Below are positions 52,333-60,886 of a DNA stretch of 64,000 nucleotides, one piece after another. The first letter of the stretch is position 1; each line of letters begins with the position of its first letter. The position numbers were made by a program, and so were the translations under genes. A model generated the notes under the pieces. It worked only from the letters and a program-made list of their open reading frames with translations, did not search any database and was not told the DNA's origin. This DNA comes from Massilia sp. IC2-278 (GTDB lineage: Bacteria > Pseudomonadota > Gammaproteobacteria > Burkholderiales > Burkholderiaceae_D), in NCBI RefSeq assembly GCF_020708045.1, contig NZ_JAJFES010000015.1, positions 62,001 through 126,000 of the forward strand, read 5' to 3'.

Positions 52333-54644
52333 AGGCGCGTCTCCACATGGTATTGGCCGACGCCGAGCGGGCGGCCGGTGTCGGGGTGCGAGGGCAGGAC
52401 CGAGACGAAGTAGCTGCCCGGCGCCACCTTGCGCAGGTCCGGGCGCAGGGCGATCGTCGCCGTTTCTCCCGGCGCCAGCGAGCGCGCCGGGGCGGCGGTT
52501 TCGAGCAGCTCCAGCCCGTGCTCGTCGGTGATCACCAGCAGCGGCACAAAGGCCGGCGAGGCATCGGCGCCGTGGTTGGTGAAGGTGGCTTCGAACACGA
52601 CGCCGGCGCCGGCGGCGCGGCGCAGCTTCGTCACGCCCAGGTCGCCGGCATTCGCCGCCAGCGCGGTGCCGCGTAGCGTACGTTCGCCGCCGTAGCCGGC
52701 CAGGCGCGCATCGCTTTGCGGCCGCAGTTCGGCGCTGCGCCCGGCGATGGCGTTCGCTTCCAGGAAGTCGCGGAACTGGGCCTGGGCGCGCGCCAGGGCG
52801 CCGGCGTCGCCGTTGCGGTCGAGCTGCATGCCGTCGCCGATGGTGTAGAGCCGGTTCTGCGCCAGGTAGGCGGTACCCGAGACGAAGTCGCTCATCTCGG
52901 TCTTGGTCTGCTTCAGCGGGATCACGTGCAGGTTGCGGAAGGCGGGCTCGGTATCGAGGCCGGTGCCGATCCAGGTCACGTCCTGCGGCGACTTCAGGCC
53001 ATGGCGGTTGGCCAGGTAGGCCAGCAGCGAGGGCGCGATGTCGAACTGCGAGGAGATGGACTTGACCAACAGCGGCTTTTTGAGCAGCGGCGAATGCACG
53101 ATCAGCGGCACGTGGTAGCGCTCGATGCGCGTGTCCATCGGCAGCTCGGGCAGGCGGTGGTCGCCGGTGACGATGAAGATGGTGTTCGCGTAGTCCGGCA
53201 GCTGCGCGGCGCGCTCGAAGAACAGGCGCAGGGCGTCGTCGGTGTACAGGATGCTGGCGAAGATGTCGCGGTTGTTCTGGTGGACCGGGGCAAGCGCGAG
53301 CTTCAGTTGCGCCAGGCGCTCGTCGACGCGGCGCAGCCAGGCTTCCTTGCCGGGGAAGGTGAAGGGGCTGTGCATGCTGGTGGTCTGGACGATCGCGACC
53401 GCCGGGCCGGCGGGCGCTTTCGCTTCGCGTGCGGCGGCCACTTCCATCAAATCGCGGTCGGCGTAGCCCCAGTCGTTGCTGCGCCGGTAGGGCGGGCCGA
53501 AATCGCGTTCGCTGACGATCGTGTCCACGCCCTGTTGGCGCAGGAAGACGCCTTCGTTGTCGAATTCCAGGTTCGAGCCGGAATAGAAGCGCAGCCCGTA
53601 GCCCTGGCTTTTCAGGACCGACAGCAGCGAGTCGTGGCGCGGCAGCCTGTCGCCGAGCGCGGCCAGGCCGTTCTCGCCGAAGGGGAGGGAGCCGAAGACC
53701 GTGGTCAGCACGCCGAAGGTGCGGCCCTGGCCGGACAGGAAGTTTTCGAAGTACAGGCTGCGCCCGGCCAGCTCGTCGAGGAAGGGCGTGAAGCTGCCCA
53801 GGCGCGCGCCGGGACCGGAAAAGCTGCGGCCCAGGCCTTCGACGATGACGAAGACCAGCTTCGGCGGCGGCGTGCCGGGGCGCGTGTGCAGCAGCGGGCC
53901 GAGGGTGTCGGGCGTGCGCTCGGCGTGCACGAAGGGGTAGCGCGGGTCCTGGCCGGACCAGGGCGTTTGCGCCTTGGCGTGCGGCGCGACCGGTGCGACG
54001 CTGTCATGCAGGCGCGCCAGGTTGCTGTCGATGAAGAAGGCGGTCTTGTTCAGCAGGTAGTCGAGGTCGGCGTCGGTGCGCGCCACCGGCGGCGCGAAGC
54101 GCTGCGGCAGCAGGACGTGGGCCAGCAGGCTCGCCGCCACGACAAGGTAGCCTGCGCGCGCGCCCGCGCGCGGCCACCAGGGGCGCACGCTCAGTGCGAG
54201 CAGCGTCCACAGGCAGGCCAGCGCCGCCATCGTGGCCACGCCCAGCAGCGGACTCAGGGCCCAGCCGCCGGCAACCGTGGCACCGACTTCGCTCGCCGAA
54301 TACGCGAACAAATCGGCGCCGAGCGGCACGCCCGCGACCCAGTGGTATTGCAGCAGGGCGGCATGGGCCAGCAGCAGCACGCTCCACAGCAGGCCGAGGG
54401 CGGCGCTGCGCCAGCGCGGCGAGGGAATCAGGGCCAGCGGCAGGGCGCCGAGCAGGAACACGCAGGCGAAGCGCAGCAGCGACAGCAGGTCGTTGCCCAG
54501 GCCCGCGCCGAACAGGCTCGATTGCGGCACGCCGGCGCCGCTGGCGTGGATAGCCTCGGCGACGCGCAGGCAGAACCAGGCCGCCACCAGGGCCGGCAAG
54601 GCTTGCAGCGGAAAGGCGAGCGCGCGTCCCAGGCGCTCGGCCAT
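52329..54644 (-). CDS. LtaS-like membrane phospho/sulfotransferase-superfamily protein
   Basis: A 771-residue membrane protein with about five N-terminal helices (to about residue 200) and an extracytoplasmic alkaline-phosphatase-superfamily domain. LVFVIVEGLGRSF supplies the metal-binding Glu, GQGRTFGVLTT the nucleophile Thr as in LtaS, and VTGDHR the Asp/His ligands. A C-terminal beta domain of some 130 residues follows. Relatives transfer phosphoglycerol or phosphoethanolamine to glycans or lipids. An in-frame GTG at 54665 overlapping the upstream stop is an alternative start. It lies between the YaiO-like and GH18-like genes. Confidence 0.82.
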   Translation of the reverse strand: MAERLGRALAFPLQALPALVAAWFCLRVAEAIHASGAGVPQSSLFGAGLGNDLLSLLRFACVFLLGALPLALIPSPRWRSAALGLLWSVLLLAHAALLQYHWVAGVPLGADLFAYSASEVGATVAGGWALSPLLGVATMAALACLWTLLALSVRPWWPRAGARAGYLVVAASLLAHVLLPQRFAPPVARTDADLDYLLNKTAFFIDSNLARLHDSVAPVAPHAKAQTPWSGQDPRYPFVHAERTPDTLGPLLHTRPGTPPPKLVFVIVEGLGRSFSGPGARLGSFTPFLDELAGRSLYFENFLSGQGRTFGVLTTVFGSLPFGENGLAALGDRLPRHDSLLSVLKSQGYGLRFYSGSNLEFDNEGVFLRQQGVDTIVSERDFGPPYRRSNDWGYADRDLMEVAAAREAKAPAGPAVAIVQTTSMHSPFTFPGKEAWLRRVDERLAQLKLALAPVHQNNRDIFASILYTDDALRLFFERAAQLPDYANTIFIVTGDHRLPELPMDTRIERYHVPLIVHSPLLKKPLLVKSISSQFDIAPSLLAYLANRHGLKSPQDVTWIGTGLDTEPAFRNLHVIPLKQTKTEMSDFVSGTAYLAQNRLYTIGDGMQLDRNGDAGALARAQAQFRDFLEANAIAGRSAELRPQSDARLAGYGGERTLRGTALAANAGDLGVTKLRRAAGAGVVFEATFTNHGADASPAFVPLLVITDEHGLELLETAAPARSLAPGETATIALRPDLRKVAPGSYFVSVLPSHPDTGRPLGVGQYHVETRL

Positions 54645-54658
54645 GGAAGGGCGCCCGC

Positions 54659-55948
54659 TTACCACCGGCGGTACAGCCCGAAGGAGACGCCGCGTTCGCG
54701 CGCGCCGTTGCCGTCTCCCGAATCGTGCGAGAAGCTGGCGCCGATCTTGCTGCCCCAGTCGCGCGACCAGTAGCGCACCCAGGTCAGGCTGCCGCCGCCG
54801 GACCGCGCACGGCCGCCGGCCAGGGACAGCGGGTCGTCGCTGCGGCCGCGGTTGGCCGTGGCTTCGATGTAGCTGTCGGCGTCGCCGGCATAGTAATAGC
54901 GCGCCAGCAGGCGGTCGCCGCTGCCGTGCGAGCCTTCGGACACGATGTTCTGGTGGCGCAGCTGGATGTACCAGTTGCCGACGTACCTGGCCAGGCTAAC
55001 GCCGTAGATGTTCACGCGCGAATCGAAGCCCAGCACGTCGTCGCTGAGCGAGGCTTCCCAGCCGCCCCCGAGCGACTGCCAGACTTCGATGCGGCCCGCG
55101 TTTTCCGGGAACAGGCGTGCCGCCGGGGCGCGCTGGTAGCGCAGGTTGGCGTAGGCGCCGTTCCACAGGTCGGCATAGGCGTCCAGCGCCCAGGCGTAGC
55201 CGGACTGGTCGAAGCGGTGCGCGCGCAGGGTCTCGAAGCCGATCGAGCCGCGCTGCGTGTAGTGGCGCACGCTGGCGGTCTGGTCGTTCCAGCGTGGGCC
55301 GGGGCCCACGTCAGTCCAGCTGCCCGACAGGCTGGCGGCCCAGGTGTAGCCGGCGGCCAGCGCCGCTTCCGGGTTGCCGGCGCGTGGCTGGGGCGAGATG
55401 GCGGCGATGGCGGCGGTGTCCGGGGCAGGGTCCGCGGCAGGGGCGAGGGCGGCGTCGAAGGCGTCGATCTCGGCCGCGTTGCCGCCGGCCGTGCGCGCCC
55501 GCGCCAGATCGGCGCGGGCTTCCGGCAGCTTGCCGGCGGCGCGCCAGGCGCGGGCGCGAGCCAGCCAGCTGGCGGCGTCATCCGGGCGCAGCGCGACCAG
55601 GCGGCTGTAGGCGGCAATGGCCGGCTCGGGCTGGCCGTGCCACTGGTGCAGGTTGCCGAGCGCGAGCCAGACATCGGCGTAGTCCGGCGAGGCTTTCGCC
55701 GCCGCTTCCAGGTCGGCCTGGCCCTCGGCCCAGCGCTCCAGACGCGTGTAGGCGATGCCGCGGCCGAGCAGGACGTCGACGTTGCCGGGGGAACGGGCCA
55801 GGAGGGCGTTGTAGGCTGCCACGGCCAGGGCCGGCTGGCCATTGTTGGCCAGGGTGCGGGCCTGTTCGTACTGTTCGTCGAAGGAGGCGTTGCTGGCGGG
55901 CTGGACGTGTTCGGTGGCGTGCGGGGGAGGCTGGAAATCGATAACCAT
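54659..55948 (-). CDS. YaiO-family TPR/outer-membrane beta-barrel protein, N-terminus doubtful
   Basis: A 429-residue protein. Residues about 24-190 are TPR repeats (AVAAYNALLARSPGNVDVLLGRGIAYTRLERWAEGQ). The C-terminal 225 residues are a beta barrel like YaiO (VNIYGVSLARYVGNWYIQLRHQNIVSEGSHG, final LYRRW). YaiO proteins belong to exported polysaccharide-type systems. The best start, MVIDFQPPPH at 55948, has no signal peptide and no good ribosome site, and longer frames run into palindromic repeats without a signal peptide either. The 5' end may be lost or altered. It is first of three genes in an operon. Confidence 0.7.
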   Translation of the reverse strand: MVIDFQPPPHATEHVQPASNASFDEQYEQARTLANNGQPALAVAAYNALLARSPGNVDVLLGRGIAYTRLERWAEGQADLEAAAKASPDYADVWLALGNLHQWHGQPEPAIAAYSRLVALRPDDAASWLARARAWRAAGKLPEARADLARARTAGGNAAEIDAFDAALAPAADPAPDTAAIAAISPQPRAGNPEAALAAGYTWAASLSGSWTDVGPGPRWNDQTASVRHYTQRGSIGFETLRAHRFDQSGYAWALDAYADLWNGAYANLRYQRAPAARLFPENAGRIEVWQSLGGGWEASLSDDVLGFDSRVNIYGVSLARYVGNWYIQLRHQNIVSEGSHGSGDRLLARYYYAGDADSYIEATANRGRSDDPLSLAGGRARSGGGSLTWVRYWSRDWGSKIGASFSHDSGDGNGARERGVSFGLYRRW

Positions 55949-56118
55949 GGGAAGGCGCGGAGTGATACGTGGCGCAACTCTGCCCGAGCGGCCGGGGAGC
56001 GTCAAGACGTGTACGGTTGTCTGTGGGGTGTAACCGCGAGTCCGGAACGGCGCCGGGTTTCCGCGTCGCGAGCCAGGAACGTATTCGGGTTCCCGTGCCG
56101 CGAGCCAGGAACGTCTCC

Positions 56119-56229
56119 CGTAGGGTGGGCACCCCGTGCCCACGCGGATCATGCGGACCGATAGCGGGGCAGGCAACAGCCCCGATAACGCATGCGGATC
56201 ACCGCGTGGGCACAAGTGCCCACCCTACG
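56119..56229. repeat. paired palindromic repeat, family B (GTGCCCAC core)
   Basis: CGTAGGGTGGGCACC at 56119 and the inverted arm ending CCACCCTACG at 56229 pair over about 35 bp, apart from small differences in the core and short offsets. Same family as the pairs at 14392 and 34992. Confidence 0.8.
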
Positions 56230-56283
56230 TCTTGGCTATTGGCGAGATCGTCGAGCCGGAGCGGGAGGCGATAACGGTCGACG

Positions 56284-56311
56284 CGTGGACGGGGAACCCG
56301 TCCACCCTACG
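56284..56311. repeat. single family B hairpin next to the chemotaxis receptor stop
   Basis: GTGGACGGG and CCCGTCCAC pair over GAA, followed by CCTACG. The unit ends 1 bp from the TAA of the minus-strand receptor gene and probably serves as its terminator. Confidence 0.7.
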
Positions 56312-56312
56312 A

Positions 56313-57983
56313 TTAAAACGCTTCCCACTCTTCGGTGGCGATGGTCTTGGCCGGGACAGCCGCTTTCGGCTTGGCCGCACGCGCCAGCTGCCTAACTGGC
56401 GCAGGCGCAGGCACCGGCGCCGCAAGCCCCGCACGCCCCTCCACCTTGAACACGCCCACCACCTCGGCCAGTTTCGCCGCCTGCTCGCGCATCGCGCCCG
56501 CCGCCGCTGCCGCTTCCTCGACCAGCGCCGCATTTTGCTGGGTCGCTTCGTCCATCTGCCCGATGGCCGCGTTCACCTGCTCGATGCCGCCGGTCTGTTC
56601 AAGGCTGGCGTGGGTGATCTCGCCCATGATGTCGGTCACGCGGCGGATCGCCTCCACCACCTGCTCCATGGTCGCGCCGGCCTGGTCGACCAGTTTGGTG
56701 CCGGCGTCGACCTTCCCGACCGAGTCGCCGATCAGGGTCTTGATTTCCTTGGCCGCCGCCGCCGAGCGCTGGGCCAGCGTACGCACTTCGGACGCCACCA
56801 CCGCGAAACCGCGCCCCTGCTCGCCGGCGCGCGCCGCTTCCACGGCCGCGTTCAGGGCCAGGATGTTGGTCTGGAAGGCGATCCCGTCGATCACGCCGAT
56901 GATGTCGACGATCTTGCGCGAGGAGGCGTTGATCGAACCCATGGTCGCGATCACCTGGCTCACCACGGCGCCGCCGTCCACGGCCACGTTCGACGCGGTC
57001 TGCGCCAGCTGGTTGGCCTGGCGCGCGTTGTCGGCGTTCTGGCGCACGGTGCCGGTCAGCTCTTCCATCGAGGCGGCGGTTTGTTCCAGCGCCGAGGCCT
57101 GCTGCTCGGTGCGTGCCGACAGATCCAGGTTGCCGGCGGCGATTTCACCCGAGGCGCCGGAAATGGTCTCGGTGCCGCTGCGCACCTGGCCGACGATGTT
57201 CACCAGGCTGTCGTTCATGTGGCGCAGGGCGCGCAGCAGGGCGCCGGTTTCGTCGCGCGCGTTCGACTCGATGCGGCGCGTCAGGTCGCCGCTGGCCACG
57301 GTTTCGGCCAGTTCCACGGCTTCGCGGATCGGAAGCACGATGCCGCGCGTGAGCAGCCAGGAGGCGAGGGCGCCGAGCAGTACCGAGCACGCGGTCAGCA
57401 CCGCGATCAGGGTGGTGCCGAAGCGGGCGGTGGCCTGGATGTCTTCGGCCATGCGCGTGATGTGGCCGTGCTGCATGGCGACCAGCTGCTGCACCGATTC
57501 CTGGTAGGCACGGGCAGTCGGGGTGAAGGATTCGTCGAGGATATTGGTGGCGAGTTCCTGGTCGCCGTCGGCCTTGGCCTTGACGGCGCTGTCGCGCGCC
57601 TTGCTGTACAGCTTGCGCTGCTCGCCGATCTTGGCGAACAGCGCGGTTTCTTCCGGGCCGGCGATCAGCGGCTCGATCCGGGCTACCAGCTCGGCCGAGA
57701 CCTTGGCGCTCAGCGCCGCGTCTTCCTTGAAGTAGGGGCCGAGGGCCGGGTCGCTGCTTTTCACGATGGCGGCGGTGCGGCGCACGGCCGAGAAGATCTG
57801 CGTGTACCACTCGGTAATCATGCGCTCCTTTGCCAGCGGCTGCGCCAGAATGGTTTGCGTGCCGGCGGCCACGTGCTGCAGGCGCCAGATGCCGGCCGAG
57901 GCGATCAGGACCGCCATGGCCAGGGTGAGGGCAAAGCCGATGGCCAGCCGTTTGCCGATATTCAGGTGTTTCAGGAAGCCCAT
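56313..57983 (-). CDS. methyl-accepting chemotaxis protein
   Basis: A 556-residue receptor. A membrane helix at about 13-33 is followed by a four-helix-bundle ligand domain to about 185, a second helix (about 190-212), HAMP (to about 270) and the signalling domain with the GIAFQTNILALNAAVEAARAGEQGRGFAVVASEVR hairpin. The C-terminal EEWEAF resembles the CheR-binding tail of high-abundance receptors. The ligand is unknown. No che or flagellar gene is nearby, so it is a stand-alone receptor. Confidence 0.93.
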   Translation of the reverse strand: MGFLKHLNIGKRLAIGFALTLAMAVLIASAGIWRLQHVAAGTQTILAQPLAKERMITEWYTQIFSAVRRTAAIVKSSDPALGPYFKEDAALSAKVSAELVARIEPLIAGPEETALFAKIGEQRKLYSKARDSAVKAKADGDQELATNILDESFTPTARAYQESVQQLVAMQHGHITRMAEDIQATARFGTTLIAVLTACSVLLGALASWLLTRGIVLPIREAVELAETVASGDLTRRIESNARDETGALLRALRHMNDSLVNIVGQVRSGTETISGASGEIAAGNLDLSARTEQQASALEQTAASMEELTGTVRQNADNARQANQLAQTASNVAVDGGAVVSQVIATMGSINASSRKIVDIIGVIDGIAFQTNILALNAAVEAARAGEQGRGFAVVASEVRTLAQRSAAAAKEIKTLIGDSVGKVDAGTKLVDQAGATMEQVVEAIRRVTDIMGEITHASLEQTGGIEQVNAAIGQMDEATQQNAALVEEAAAAAGAMREQAAKLAEVVGVFKVEGRAGLAAPVPAPAPVRQLARAAKPKAAVPAKTIATEEWEAF

Positions 57984-58195
57984 TGCTGTCTTGCCTATAC
58001 GGGTTGAAGGATCGAAATATCGTAGCTTGATTTACGGAAATGTTTGTTTCTTTCGAATTCAAACTGCACCAAAATGTCGCTTTCCCGACACTTGTTATCA
58101 AAATGAAACATTTGTTTGTCAAAAAACGCGTACCGCAATCGAGGCGTGGCCGGCCCTTACCAGCTTGATAAGAAGAAGTATTTGCGTGTTTAAGG

Positions 58196-58201
58196 TATAA
58201 T
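58196..58201 (+). promoter_or_regulatory. -10 box upstream of pyrG
   Basis: A TATAAT hexamer lies 39 bp before the pyrG start, in an AT-rich stretch. The nearest -35-like TTGATA (58165) is too far away, so promoter assignment is tentative. Confidence 0.4.
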
Positions 58202-58240
58202 TTCAATTTCCCGCGCGTGCCGTTCGGCACCTTCAGCACA

Positions 58241-59926
58241 ATGACCAAATTTGTATTCGTCACTGGCGGCGTCGTGTCTTCCCTGGGTAAAGGGATCGCG
58301 GCCGCTTCCCTTGCCGCGATCCTCGAATCGCGCGGCCTCAAAGTCACCATGCTCAAGCTCGACCCGTATATCAACGTCGATCCGGGCACGATGAGCCCGA
58401 TGCAGCACGGTGAAGTCTTCGTCACCGACGATGGCGCCGAGACCGACCTCGACCTCGGCCACTACGAGCGCTTCATCAGCACCCGCATGAAAAAGGTGAA
58501 CAACTTCACCACCGGCCAGATCTACGAGTCCGTCATCCGCAAGGAACGCCGCGGCGAGTACCTCGGCAAGACCGTGCAGGTGATCCCGCACATCACCAAC
58601 GAAATCCAGGACTACATCCGCCGCGGCGCCGAAGGCGTGGACGTGGCGCTGGTCGAAATCGGCGGCACCGTCGGCGACATCGAATCGCTGCCCTTCCTGG
58701 AAGCCGCGCGCCAGCTGTCGCTGCGCTCGGGCCGCAAGGGCGCCGCCTTTGTCCACCTGACCCTGGTGCCGTACATCGCCTCGGCCGGCGAACTGAAAAC
58801 CAAGCCGACCCAGCACAGCGTGCAGAAGCTGCGCGAGATCGGCATTTCGCCGAACGCGCTGCTGTGCCGCGCCGACCGCCGCATCCCGGACGACGAACGC
58901 GCCAAGATTTCGCTGTTCGCCAACGTCGAAGAGCAGGCCGTCATCTCCGTGTGGGACGTGGACACCATCTATAAGGTGCCGCAGGTGCTGCACGACCAGG
59001 GCCTGGACGACATCATCCTCGAAGCCCTGGGCCTGGAAGCGCCGAAGGCCGACCTGTCGATGTGGACCAAGCTGATCCACACGCTGGAAAACCCGAAGCA
59101 CGAAGTCACCATCGGCATGGTCGGCAAGTACGTCGACCTGACCGAGTCGTACAAGTCGCTGACCGAAGCGCTGCGCCACGCCGGCATCCACACCGAAAGC
59201 CGCGTCAACATCGAGTACCTGGATTCGGAAGAAATCGAGAGCAAGGGCTGCGAAGTGCTGGCCAAGTACGACGCCATCCTGGTGCCGGGCGGCTTCGGCA
59301 AGCGCGGCGTGGAAGGCAAGATCATGGCCGCGCGCTATGCCCGCGAACAGAAGATCCCTTACCTCGGCATCTGCCTGGGCATGCAGGTGGCGCTGATCGA
59401 ATACGCGCGCCACATGGCGAACCTGCCGAACGCGAACTCCACCGAGTTCGACCTGGAAACCGACCAGCCGGTCGTCGCCCTGATCAACGAATGGCAGAAC
59501 CACGACGGCAAGGTCGAGCAGCGCGACGAGAACTCGGACCTCGGTGGTACGATGCGCCTGGGCGCCCAGACCTGCGCGGTGAAGCCGGGCACGCTGGCCG
59601 CCGAGATCTACGGCAGCGTCGTCACCGAGCGTCACCGTCACCGCTACGAAGCCAACAACCACTACCTACCGAAGGTGGAAGCGGCCGGCATGGTGGTGGC
59701 AGCGCGCACCCCGAACGAAGACCTGTGCGAGATCATGGAACTGCCGCGTGAGGGTGAAAATTCGCACCCGTGGTACATGGGCGTACAGTTCCACCCTGAA
59801 TTCAAGTCGACCCCGCGCAGCGGCCATCCGCTGTTCTCGTCCTTCATCCGCGCGGCCCTGGCACACCAGGCCGGCAATGACAAGACCGCGGCGAACACGC
59901 CAGTATTGCAAGGAGATGCAGCATGA
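58241..59926 (+). CDS. pyrG: CTP synthase
   Basis: A 561-residue enzyme that makes CTP from UTP, ATP and glutamine. The N-terminal synthetase domain has VFVTGGVVSSLGKG (P-loop) and LKLDPYINVDPGTMSP. The C-terminal glutaminase domain has GICLGMQVA (Cys nucleophile) and HPEFKSTP (His/Glu). Start at MTKFVFVTGG; an in-frame ATG 24 nt upstream would add a poorly conserved extension. It overlaps kdsA by 4 nt, a common betaproteobacterial arrangement. Confidence 0.97.
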   Translation: MTKFVFVTGGVVSSLGKGIAAASLAAILESRGLKVTMLKLDPYINVDPGTMSPMQHGEVFVTDDGAETDLDLGHYERFISTRMKKVNNFTTGQIYESVIRKERRGEYLGKTVQVIPHITNEIQDYIRRGAEGVDVALVEIGGTVGDIESLPFLEAARQLSLRSGRKGAAFVHLTLVPYIASAGELKTKPTQHSVQKLREIGISPNALLCRADRRIPDDERAKISLFANVEEQAVISVWDVDTIYKVPQVLHDQGLDDIILEALGLEAPKADLSMWTKLIHTLENPKHEVTIGMVGKYVDLTESYKSLTEALRHAGIHTESRVNIEYLDSEEIESKGCEVLAKYDAILVPGGFGKRGVEGKIMAARYAREQKIPYLGICLGMQVALIEYARHMANLPNANSTEFDLETDQPVVALINEWQNHDGKVEQRDENSDLGGTMRLGAQTCAVKPGTLAAEIYGSVVTERHRHRYEANNHYLPKVEAAGMVVAARTPNEDLCEIMELPREGENSHPWYMGVQFHPEFKSTPRSGHPLFSSFIRAALAHQAGNDKTAANTPVLQGDAA

Positions 59927-60780
59927 AACTTTGCGGTTTCGAAGTAGGCCAGGACCACCCGATCTTCCTGATCGCCGGCACCTGCGTGATCGAGTCGCGC
60001 CAGATGGCGATGGACACCGCCGGCGCCCTGAAGGAAATGACCGAAGCCCTCGGCATCCCGTTCATCTATAAATCCTCGTTCGACAAGGCGAACCGCTCGT
60101 CGGGCAAATCCTTCCGCGGCCCCGGCCGCGAAAAGGGCCTGGAGATCCTGGCCGACGTGCGCAAGACGCTCGGCGTGCCGGTGCTCACCGACGTCCACGA
60201 CGAAGAGATGATCCCCGAAGTGGCGAGCATCGTCGACGTGCTGCAGACCCCGGCCTTCCTGTGCCGCCAGACCGACTTCATCAACGCCTGCGCCCGTTCG
60301 GGCAAGCCGGTGAACATCAAGAAGGGCCAGTTCCTGGCCCCGGGCGACATGAAGAACGTGATCGACAAGGCCCGCGCCGCCGCGCGCGAAGCCGGCCTGC
60401 CGGAAGATAACTTCATGGCCTGCGAACGCGGCGCCTCGTTCGGCTACAACAACCTGGTGTCGGACATGCGTTCGCTCGCCATCATGCGCGAATCGAACTG
60501 TCCGATCGTGTTCGACGCCACCCACTCGGTGCAGCTGCCGGGCGGCCAGGGCACCTCGTCGGGCGGCCAGCGCGAGCACGTGCCGGTGCTGTCGCGCGCG
60601 GCGGTGGCCGCCGGCGTGGCCGGCCTGTTCATGGAAACCCACCCGGACCCGGCGAACGCCTTGTCCGACGGTCCGAACGCCGTGCCGCTGGGCCGCATGA
60701 AGGAATTGCTGACCACCCTGGTCGAGATCGACCGCGTGGTGAAGCGTACCGGCTTCCTCGAGAACAGCTTCAAGGCTTGA
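59923..60780 (+). CDS. kdsA: 3-deoxy-D-manno-octulosonate 8-phosphate synthase
   Basis: A 285-residue aldolase that condenses phosphoenolpyruvate with arabinose 5-phosphate in the first dedicated step of Kdo (lipid A core) synthesis. FLIAGTCVIESRQMAMD, FIYKSSFDKANRSSGKSFRGPG and FDATHSVQLPGG are diagnostic. It is translationally coupled to pyrG by a 4-nt overlap. An AGGAG ribosome site lies within the end of pyrG. Length is normal. Confidence 0.97.
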   Translation: MKLCGFEVGQDHPIFLIAGTCVIESRQMAMDTAGALKEMTEALGIPFIYKSSFDKANRSSGKSFRGPGREKGLEILADVRKTLGVPVLTDVHDEEMIPEVASIVDVLQTPAFLCRQTDFINACARSGKPVNIKKGQFLAPGDMKNVIDKARAAAREAGLPEDNFMACERGASFGYNNLVSDMRSLAIMRESNCPIVFDATHSVQLPGGQGTSSGGQREHVPVLSRAAVAAGVAGLFMETHPDPANALSDGPNAVPLGRMKELLTTLVEIDRVVKRTGFLENSFKA

Positions 60781-60816
60781 GCCTGAGTGATTAGTATTTA
60801 GTGAAAGATGCTTGTA

Positions 60817-60843
60817 GTCGAGGCGCCCCTGAGGCGCCTCGAC
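60817..60843 (+). terminator. hairpin between kdsA and eno
   Basis: GTCGAGGCGCC and GGCGCCTCGAC pair perfectly over CCTGA. There is no clear T-run; it may attenuate rather than end transcription. Confidence 0.45.
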
Positions 60844-60886
60844 TTGCATCTGCGAGACGATTTTTCTACTTTCCGGAGACTGAAAC

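Larger units (their letters stand above)
55949..56312. other. gene-free region with palindromic repeats before the YaiO-like operon
   Basis: Lies between the YaiO-like start and the chemotaxis receptor stop. It contains a family B pair and one single hairpin (separate entries). The 170 bp next to the YaiO-like gene should contain its promoter and start but show neither clearly. Confidence 0.55.
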
